From Butyrivibrio sp. (GTDB lineage: Bacteria > Bacillota_A > Clostridia > Lachnospirales > Lachnospiraceae): a stretch of DNA of 6,849 nucleotides. A model generated the notes under the pieces. That model was not told where the DNA came from. It saw nothing but the letters and a program-made list of their open reading frames with translations, and did no database searches. Position numbers and translations under genes: made by a program. Below, piece after piece: positions 1-5,344 of the stretch. Numbering within the stretch: position 1 is the stretch's first letter; each line of letters begins with the position of its first letter. The stretch lies in contig NZ_JAILQF010000345.1 of NCBI RefSeq assembly GCF_024699075.1, positions 1 through 6,849 on the forward strand, given 5' to 3'.

Positions 1-372
1 ATTCCATTCTACGATGCCATCTTCGTACTCGGGGTACATCTTAACTGACTCAATGACTTCCTTATAAAGATCATCAGTTGCATTATCCCAGGCACCGTCA
101 CAGGTAGGGTATATAAATAGTACACTTGTATCATAGGCTGATGCTATGTCCTTTAGCCCTGTTTCTGTGGCAAATGCTATCGCTTCATCCTTAGAACGTC
201 TTTCTTCTTCGAATATCAGAAGAAGAGGAGCTCTGAAAGTGTAATCATTGGTCTTACTGTCAATATTGCTGTTAGGGACATAGGCTTTCAGATAATAGTG
301 TTCAAATTCGTGTTCCCAATATTTGCTGCCATCAGAAAGCGTCTCGACGGCAGGTCTTTGTTTCATTCCCAT
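1..372 (-). CDS. Probable alpha/beta-hydrolase (esterase / PHB-depolymerase-like), N-terminal part
   Basis: Reading the minus strand from base 372 gives 124 uninterrupted codons that run off the left edge, so the C-terminus is missing. The protein begins [21 protein letters not shown] beta-strand-like FRAPLLLIF stretch (about residues 45-53) is followed by a helix-like segment with [10 protein letters not shown] and then by [16 protein letters not shown] (about residues 79-94). In PHB-depolymerase-like and esterase-D-like alpha/beta-hydrolases, a pattern of 'PLLL ... TGLKDIA ... VLFIYPT..GAWD' covers the first strands before the nucleophile elbow. The Ser nucleophile, Asp and His would lie outside the window, so catalytic competence cannot be judged. 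The start at 372 is favoured over the ATG two codons later because AGGAGG (plus-strand CCTCCT, 381-386) lies 8 bases ahead. No signal peptide is visible, which suggests a cytoplasmic enzyme. It is divergent from the phosphodiesterase pair, and nothing indicates a functional link. The coding call is firm; the family call is moderate. Confidence 0.72.
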   Translation of the reverse strand, partial: MGMKQRPAVETLSDGSKYWEHEFEHYYLKAYVPNSNIDSKTNDYTFRAPLLLIFEEERRSKDEAIAFATETGLKDIASAYDTSVLFIYPTCDGAWDNATDDLYKEVIESVKMYPEYEDGIVEWN

Positions 373-626
373 TTTGCTATCCTCCTAAATTTAATTGAAT
401 CCCTATCAACAATATAAAGTAGACGCAGCTTGCATTCTTATTATTTTATGACATATATTTCTTATTTTTTGCGGCGTTGCCTTGAATTTACTAATTCTGT
501 AAAAATGTTTCCAGTGCAATTAAATGCATTTTGATAGTGAAGATTATTAAGTAAATGTCGATATACTATTTGTAGTTATTTGCTTTTGGAATATTGAATG
601 GTAACAGGCAAGTCTCATATTTTCTT

Positions 627-654
627 TTGTAAACAAGGCAATTAAAGATATATA
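627..654 (+). promoter_or_regulatory. Candidate sigma-A-type promoter of the phosphodiesterase operon
   Basis: TTGTAA (627-632) and TATATA (649-654) are separated by 16 bases. Each matches the -35/-10 consensus at four of six positions. Transcription would begin near 661, leaving a leader of about 25 bases before the ATG at 687. That fits the 687 start and makes the upstream ATG at 663 an unlikely start. Weak AT-rich matches are common in this kind of genome, so this is only the best candidate seen. Confidence 0.3.
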
Positions 655-676
655 GCAATTATATGTTTATAATAAC

Positions 677-683
677 GGATGGG
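677..683 (+). promoter_or_regulatory. Ribosome binding site that fixes the first phosphodiesterase start
   Basis: GGATGGG lies 3 bases before the ATG at 687. It resembles the GGATAAGG string just ahead of the paralog's ATG at 2917. The other in-frame ATG at 663 has only AGATATATAGCAATT-type sequence ahead of it and no purine-rich Shine-Dalgarno match. Spacing is somewhat short, so the site is judged mainly on agreement with the paralog. Confidence 0.5.
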
Positions 684-686
684 ATT

Positions 687-2837
687 ATGAATAGACGTGT
701 TAAGAGCAGTTTGATCACAGGAATAACTGTATATATAATAACTGTAATTCTTAATTTTATTCTTAACTATCTTTCCATAAGATCGGGTATGCCTCCTCTT
801 TTTGGTATAGCCGGTTCCATGGCTATTGCTATTATGGGGGGATATTTACCTGGCGTATGGGTGGTTTTGTATACGCATCTTCTTACAGGTTTCCTTATAA
901 AAGAGTTTCTTGATTATTCGCTCATAAATATTTTGATCACTATTATCACAGCGTATTTTTCTCAAAAGGGATATTTAAAAAAAATATCCGGTATTATTTC
1001 GTATGTCCTTATTACATCTTTTATAAGTGCTGCATTAAGCTATTTTATCGGGTCGCAGACTGGAGGCGTTGACGAACTTATAGCTGCAGGTAACGCGGTA
1101 TTTGAAGGCTATCTGACGGCTCCTGTAAGCCCACTTTTCTTTTCATCCATAGTTATATTTATAATATCGATCCCGGCTCATATCATATGCCTTATGATAG
1201 CTTTTGTGATAGTAAAGCTTGTACCTGAAGATATAAGGATAAGTCTTAATGAATTCAGCTGGCTTCAAAAGCCTATAAAGGGTCAGGAACTTATCAATCT
1301 GGATAACACAAAGACAAGGAAGGTAACAACAAAAGCTGTGTTTATAATGGCTCTTATTCTGACTTGTATGACAGTTCTTTTGCTTGTCGCAGTTATAGGC
1401 AGCAGGCTTTTCATTGATCATACCAAGGATGAAAATGAAAAGCTTGCAATTGGAACCTCTGAGATGGCTGCAGGTATAATCGATGGTGACAAAATTGATG
1501 ATTATATCAAAAGTGGAGGTCAGGGGACTGAGTATGAAGAGGTAGTTTTCGAGCTTGAGAACATAAGAAGTATTTCTGACAATATAGAATACGTATATGT
1601 CTATAGGATAATGCCTGATGGATGCCATGTAATATTTGACCTTGATACAGAAGATGTCAAAGCATCAGAACCTGGCGAGATAGTCCCCTTTGATACTACA
1701 TTTGAGCAGTATGTCCCTACTTTGCTGGAAGGTGGTAAGATAGAACCTTTTATTTCTAATACTTATTTTGGAAGGCTCCTTACAGCATATACGCCTGTTT
1801 ATGATTCGAATGGAGAAGTTGTATGCTATGCAGGTGTTGATATTTCTATGGACTATCTTTATAACTACAGGCACCAATTCTTCATGCGCATTCTTATTAC
1901 CTGCTCCGGCATTATCATTGTCATAATAATTACAGGTTTGTGGATATCCAAGTACAGGATCATATATCCTGTGAATTCTATTGTAGAAAGGGCCAGATCC
2001 TTTAGATACGATAACGAAGATGCCAGAAAATCAAATGTTGAACTTATGGAAGATCTGGGTATCCATACCGGCGATGAAATAGAAAGACTCTATAACTCTT
2101 TTTTACAAGTCACCAAAGATAGTATGAAGAGCTTTAGTAAGATGCAGCAAAAGTCAGATTATATAGAAAAGGTTCAGGCCAATCTTATAGTCATACTTGC
2201 AGATATGGTTGAAAGCAGAGACGAATCCACAGGCGATCATATCAAAAAGACTTCCATGTATACTCTTATCATCATGAAGCAGATGCGAAAAATGGGTATG
2301 CATACAGATATTCTTACAGATGAGTTTATAAGCAATGTATATAAGTCGGCGCCGCTTCATGACATTGGTAAGATCAAAATTACTGATGCGATATTGAATA
2401 AGCCGGGAAAGCTGACCCCGGAAGAATTTGAGATCATGAAAATGCATTCAACTTATGGTGGCGAGATAATAGAACAACTTATAGAATCGCTTTCAGAGGC
2501 AAGCTATCTGGAAGTTGCAAGAGATATTGCTCTATATCATCACGAAAAATGGGATGGAAGCGGATATCCCAAAGGATTAAAGGAAGAAGAGATACCTCTT
2601 TCTGCAAGGATCATGGCTGTAGCAGATGTATTTGATGCTCTTATTTCGGACAGGGTGTATAAAAAGGCATTTTCCTATGAAAAGGCTATGAGTATCATAA
2701 TCGAAGAATCAGGAACCCACTTTGATCCTGATGTTGTTAAAGCCTTTATAAGTGCAGATGATAAGGTAAGAGAGACAGCAATGCTTCAAAATAAAACTTT
2801 AATCATGGATAATGCAGATCAAAGTTTAAATGCATAA
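687..2837 (+). CDS. Membrane sensor cyclic-di-GMP phosphodiesterase: 6TM - Cache-like - HAMP-like - HD-GYP (paralog 1)
   Basis: A 716-residue inner-membrane protein predicted to hydrolyse cyclic-di-GMP. About six hydrophobic helices (residues 9-178) form an N-terminal module, followed by a cytosolic linker with WLQKP (192-196). A further helix (about 216-242) leads to an extracytoplasmic Cache-like sensor (about 243-393) ending in the typical TPVYDSNGEVVCYAGVDIS strand pair. Helix 398-420 returns to the cytosol, followed by a HAMP-like linker (PVNS...TGDEIERLYNSF). The HD-GYP domain (about 500-690) keeps all expected motifs: ESRDESTGDH with H518, HDIGK with H558/D559, MKMHS with H587, HHEKWDGSGYP from H618, ADVFDAL with D647, and HFDP. 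The start is ATG 687 rather than ATG 663, which would add eight residues. From 687 the protein aligns without a gap to the downstream paralog, with H518, H558 and H618 at identical numbers. A Cys pair (313, 380) in the sensor is shared with the paralog. The C-terminal tail of about 17 residues after VRET is not shared. Domain calls are firm; the ligand is unknown. Confidence 0.93.
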   Translation: MNRRVKSSLITGITVYIITVILNFILNYLSIRSGMPPLFGIAGSMAIAIMGGYLPGVWVVLYTHLLTGFLIKEFLDYSLINILITIITAYFSQKGYLKKISGIISYVLITSFISAALSYFIGSQTGGVDELIAAGNAVFEGYLTAPVSPLFFSSIVIFIISIPAHIICLMIAFVIVKLVPEDIRISLNEFSWLQKPIKGQELINLDNTKTRKVTTKAVFIMALILTCMTVLLLVAVIGSRLFIDHTKDENEKLAIGTSEMAAGIIDGDKIDDYIKSGGQGTEYEEVVFELENIRSISDNIEYVYVYRIMPDGCHVIFDLDTEDVKASEPGEIVPFDTTFEQYVPTLLEGGKIEPFISNTYFGRLLTAYTPVYDSNGEVVCYAGVDISMDYLYNYRHQFFMRILITCSGIIIVIIITGLWISKYRIIYPVNSIVERARSFRYDNEDARKSNVELMEDLGIHTGDEIERLYNSFLQVTKDSMKSFSKMQQKSDYIEKVQANLIVILADMVESRDESTGDHIKKTSMYTLIIMKQMRKMGMHTDILTDEFISNVYKSAPLHDIGKIKITDAILNKPGKLTPEEFEIMKMHSTYGGEIIEQLIESLSEASYLEVARDIALYHHEKWDGSGYPKGLKEEEIPLSARIMAVADVFDALISDRVYKKAFSYEKAMSIIIEESGTHFDPDVVKAFISADDKVRETAMLQNKTLIMDNADQSLNA

Positions 2838-2863
2838 AAATATAACATTAATAATGGATAATG
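2799..2863 (+). repeat. Two copies of a 16-base repeat at the 3' end of paralog 1
   Basis: The pattern TTAATNATRGATAATG occurs at 2799-2814, inside the last codons of the first phosphodiesterase gene, and again at 2848-2863, just after its stop, 49 bases apart. Extended to 21 bases the two copies differ at three positions. A third copy follows the second paralog at 5079-5094. The motif is AT-rich, so chance contributes, but it was noticed only at the 3' ends of the duplicated genes. Confidence 0.5.
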
Positions 2864-2868
2864 AAGAC

Positions 2869-2874
2869 TATAAT
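2869..2874 (+). promoter_or_regulatory. Consensus -10 box between the two phosphodiesterase genes
   Basis: TATAAT matches the -10 consensus perfectly and sits 42 bases before the second gene's ATG. No TTGACA-like hexamer lies 16-18 bases upstream (the sequence there is CATTAA-like) and there is no TG extension. It could add an internal start for the second gene on top of read-through from the first. No terminator hairpin lies between the genes. Confidence 0.28.
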
Positions 2875-2916
2875 GGCATATGAAATATATAAGTAAAGTC
2901 AAATAAGGATAAGGCT

Positions 2917-5031
2917 ATGGATAAAGCTATATCAAAAAAATGGTTTAAGATACTTTATGTACTTATACCTGTAGTTCTGTTCAATTTCATAGTAAGTTTA
3001 TTTATGGTCAGGTTAGGACTTAAACCTATTTTAGGACTTGCCGGTTCTATGGTGGTTGCCATTGTATCGGGATACTTTTTTGGTGTATGGACTTCTTTGA
3101 TATCGCAGTTATTCATATCATTTTTTGTAGACGGCTTTATCTATTATAGTATAGTGACTATTTTAAATGTGATCATCACGGCATTTTTTTATCAAAAAGG
3201 GTATTTGAAAAAAAGGGCAGGAATCTTTTTATTTATATCATTAAATGCCTTTATTAGCACTGTTTTTACATATGTTATAGAGGATCAGACAGGACAATTT
3301 TATAAATATGTTCAGGTACTTGACGAATATGCTGATATAGTTGATTTTTTGTCTATGGGCATATTTGCAAGATATTCAGTCATCATATTTATTTATGCTT
3401 TTATACTTCATACATTTAATATATTTATAGCATTGGGGACAGCAAGGATCATTCCTGATGATATCAAAGATATTTTTAAGAGTATAGGATGGCTTCAAAA
3501 GCCTGTTTCAGATGATGAGCTTGAGATGATAAGTAAAAGCGAGACCAGGAAGATCAAGATAAGTACTGTTTTTGCTATATCACTTATAGCCACATGTCTT
3601 CTGGTTCTTATAGTTGTTGCGGCTGAAGCAAGAGCTCTTTTTGTAAAGCATACAAAAGAAGAACATAAAGAGATTGCAATAGGCGCTTCTATGATGGCAG
3701 CAAAGGCTATTGACGGAGATATTATAGATGAATATATTTCAAGCGGTGGACAAAGTGATGAATATAAAGAAGTCGTAGAAAAGCTTGAAAATATCAGAAA
3801 GATTTCAAGTGATATCGAATACATATATGCTTATAAAATAATGAGTGATGGATGTCATGTAATATTCGATCTTGAAACAGAGACACTTAAAGCAGGAGAA
3901 CCCGGAGAAGTTGTGGGATTTTCTGATTCTTTTGAAGAATATTTACCTACACTTTTAGAAGGCGGGGAGATAGAACCTATAGAAGCAGACGAAGATTATG
4001 GATGGCTTCTTACATCCTATACACCTGTTTATAATTCCGAAGGTGCTACCGTATGCTATGCAGGTGCTGACGTCTCAATGAGATATCTAAATAATTATAC
4101 AAGAAACTTTATAATACGCCTTGTTATCATGTGCTCCGGGATTATCATAGTCATTATAATAACTGGACTGTGGATTGCAAAGTTCAGGGTGATATATCCT
4201 GTTGATTCCATGGTCATAAGAGCAAGGGGATTTAAATATGATAGTGAAGATGCAAGAAAAGCTAATGTTGAAAGCTTAAGTGATCTAGATATCCATACCG
4301 GCGATGAGATAGAAAGACTTTATAATTCTTTTCTCCAGGTTACTAAAGATAGTATGAACAGCTTTAGTAAGATGCGTCAGAAGACGGATTATATAGAGCA
4401 GATGCAGTCTGATCTAATCGTGATACTTGCAGATATGGTTGAAAACAGAGATGAGTCAACGGGCGATCATATCAAAAAGACTTCGATGTATACTTTTATT
4501 ATCATGAAGCAGATGAGAAGGATGGGGATATACTCTGGTCTATTGACTGATGATTATATAGATAATGTGATCAAGTCAGCACCTCTTCATGATATAGGCA
4601 AGATAAGGATTCCGGATGCTATCCTTAATAAGCCCGGCAAGCTTACCAAAGAAGAGTTTGAGATAATGAAGCTTCATTCAACCTACGGTGGAGAGATAAT
4701 AGATCATCTCATAGAATCGCTTCCTGAAGCAAGTTACCTTGAAATTGCAAGAGATATAGCCTTGTATCATCATGAAAGATGGGATGGAACAGGCTATCCT
4801 AAAGGTCTTAAGAAAGAAGGTATTCCGCTGTCTGCAAGGATCATGGCGGTTGCAGATGTATTTGATGCGCTTATTTCTGACAGGGTATATAAGAAGGCTT
4901 TTTCTTTTGAAAAAGCTATGAGCATCATTGAAGAAGAGTCCGGAACGCATTTTGACCCTGGAATTGTCAAAGCATTTCTGGCAGCATCAGATGAAGTAAG
5001 AGAAACATCTGAAAAATTCAAAAACAGGTAA
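2917..5031 (+). CDS. Membrane sensor cyclic-di-GMP phosphodiesterase: 6TM - Cache-like - HAMP-like - HD-GYP (paralog 2)
   Basis: A 704-residue paralog of the gene ahead of it, 79 bases downstream on the same strand, probably co-transcribed. Domain order and numbering are the same: six N-terminal helices, WLQKP at 192-196, a helix at about 214-242, a Cache-like sensor to about 391, a helix at about 398-420, a HAMP-like linker, then HD-GYP. Catalytic motifs are complete: ENRDESTGDH with H518, HDIGK with H558/D559, MKLHS with H587, HHERWDGTGYP from H618, ADVFDAL with D647, and HFDP. Counting by hand, the HD-GYP region matches paralog 1 at about 169 of 205 positions. The first 100 residues match at about 42 of 100. 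Residues 459-480 of the HAMP-like output segment are identical in both. The sensor keeps C313 and C380, but residues 355-363 read IEADEDYGW where paralog 1 has FISNTYFGR, so a different ligand is plausible. The ATG has GGATAAGG closely upstream. The two proteins may form homodimers or a heterodimer; the sequence cannot decide this. Confidence 0.94.
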   Translation: MDKAISKKWFKILYVLIPVVLFNFIVSLFMVRLGLKPILGLAGSMVVAIVSGYFFGVWTSLISQLFISFFVDGFIYYSIVTILNVIITAFFYQKGYLKKRAGIFLFISLNAFISTVFTYVIEDQTGQFYKYVQVLDEYADIVDFLSMGIFARYSVIIFIYAFILHTFNIFIALGTARIIPDDIKDIFKSIGWLQKPVSDDELEMISKSETRKIKISTVFAISLIATCLLVLIVVAAEARALFVKHTKEEHKEIAIGASMMAAKAIDGDIIDEYISSGGQSDEYKEVVEKLENIRKISSDIEYIYAYKIMSDGCHVIFDLETETLKAGEPGEVVGFSDSFEEYLPTLLEGGEIEPIEADEDYGWLLTSYTPVYNSEGATVCYAGADVSMRYLNNYTRNFIIRLVIMCSGIIIVIIITGLWIAKFRVIYPVDSMVIRARGFKYDSEDARKANVESLSDLDIHTGDEIERLYNSFLQVTKDSMNSFSKMRQKTDYIEQMQSDLIVILADMVENRDESTGDHIKKTSMYTFIIMKQMRRMGIYSGLLTDDYIDNVIKSAPLHDIGKIRIPDAILNKPGKLTKEEFEIMKLHSTYGGEIIDHLIESLPEASYLEIARDIALYHHERWDGTGYPKGLKKEGIPLSARIMAVADVFDALISDRVYKKAFSFEKAMSIIEEESGTHFDPGIVKAFLAASDEVRETSEKFKNR

Positions 5032-5078
5032 TGGCCTCGAATTCGCAAGGGATAATACAGTTTATAGCATGCGAAGAG

Positions 5079-5094
5079 TTAATGATAGATAATG
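5079..5094 (+). repeat. Third copy of the TTAATNATRGATAATG repeat, after paralog 2
   Basis: TTAATGATAGATAATG differs from the copy at 2799 at two of 16 positions. It lies 48 bases past the second phosphodiesterase stop and directly abuts the terminator stem. Its place relative to the gene mirrors the copy after paralog 1, which suits a duplicated unit that carried its 3' flank, or a shared 3' regulatory element. Confidence 0.45.
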
Positions 5095-5153
5095 ACACTT
5101 GGCATTTTCAAATATAAGGCGCTGCATATTTGGAAATGCCAGGTGTCTTTTTA
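5094..5153 (+). terminator. Strong Rho-independent terminator of the phosphodiesterase operon
   Basis: A 22-bp stem pairs 5094-5115 (starting GACACTTGGCATTT) with 5126-5147 (ending AATGCCAGGTGTC). The only imperfections are two G-U wobbles. The loop is 10 bases (5116-5125) and a run of five T follows (5148-5152). There is no matching A-tract on the left flank, so it should act on plus-strand transcripts. It separates the phosphodiesterase pair from the adaptor gene. Confidence 0.92.
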
Positions 5154-5275
5154 TGCTTTTTAGCAGAAAATGTGTATTTATAATCTTCAGTTAAATTTCA
5201 GCTTGGCTACAGTTTGTTTTAAAGATAAATCTCTATAGTTATTCTTCGAAGGAATATGAAATGTTTGATAGCAGA

Positions 5276-5296
5276 TATTTGCACAGGCTGCAAATA
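5276..5296. promoter_or_regulatory. Operator-like inverted repeat upstream of the adaptor
   Basis: TATTTGCA (5276-5283) and TGCAAATA (5289-5296) are perfect 8-bp inverted arms around CAGGC. Allowing one bulged A, the pairing extends outward by CAG (5272-5274) and CTG (5297-5299). The site is centred about 59 bases before the ATG. It could be a binding site for a dimeric repressor or activator, or a small hairpin in the mRNA leader. There is no T-run after it, so it is not a terminator. Confidence 0.42.
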
Positions 5297-5333
5297 CTGT
5301 AAAGAACTGATATAGGGAATGCATAAATACTTT

Positions 5334-5339
5334 AGGAGG
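5334..5339 (+). promoter_or_regulatory. Ribosome binding site of the adaptor gene
   Basis: A perfect AGGAGG lies 5 bases before the ATG at 5345 and selects this start. It is much stronger than the binding sites of the two phosphodiesterase genes, which suggests higher translation of the adaptor. Confidence 0.85.
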
Positions 5340-5344
5340 CTGAA

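Larger units (their letters stand above)
373..686. other. Divergent intergenic region, hydrolase gene / phosphodiesterase operon
   Basis: This AT-rich stretch separates two divergent genes and must hold both of their promoters. Seen directly: the minus-strand ribosome binding site (381-386), a perfect 10-bp palindrome AAATGCATTT at 522-531, and a TTGT-AA-ACAA dyad at 627-636 that overlaps a possible -35 box for the plus-strand operon. For the minus-strand gene, the best -10-like string is TATATT (plus-strand 411-416), without a convincing -35 at normal spacing. No open frame with a ribosome binding site, no terminator hairpin and no riboswitch-like fold was recognised. Confidence 0.6.
5154..5344 (+). 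promoter_or_regulatory. Leader and promoter region of the adaptor gene
   Basis: About 190 bases between the terminator and the adaptor ATG. It contains a consensus TATAAT at 5179-5184 (without a good -35), a weaker pair TTGGCT (5203-5208) and TAAATC (5226-5231) with 17-base spacing, and an inverted repeat at 5276-5296. No promoter could be chosen with confidence. An open frame on the minus strand here overlaps the adaptor's ribosome binding site and was not accepted as a gene. Confidence 0.4.

Noticed and set aside
1143..1628. 161-codon open frame on the minus strand
   Set aside because: It lies wholly inside the first phosphodiesterase gene, has no ribosome binding site and shows no domain; the plus-strand frame is clearly coding.
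2838..2916. Terminator between the two phosphodiesterase genes
   Set aside because: The 79-base gap has no GC-containing stem followed by a T-run, so co-transcription is assumed.
3495..3824. 109-codon minus-strand open frame
   Set aside because: Antisense to the conserved sensor region of paralog 2; Ser/Ile-rich translation typical of a shadow frame.
5276..5310. Possible cyclic-di-GMP (GEMM) riboswitch, prompted by GCACAGG...CAAA near phosphodiesterase genes
   Set aside because: The second conserved half with a GACGCAAAGCC-like receptor is absent and the bases form a simple palindrome instead.
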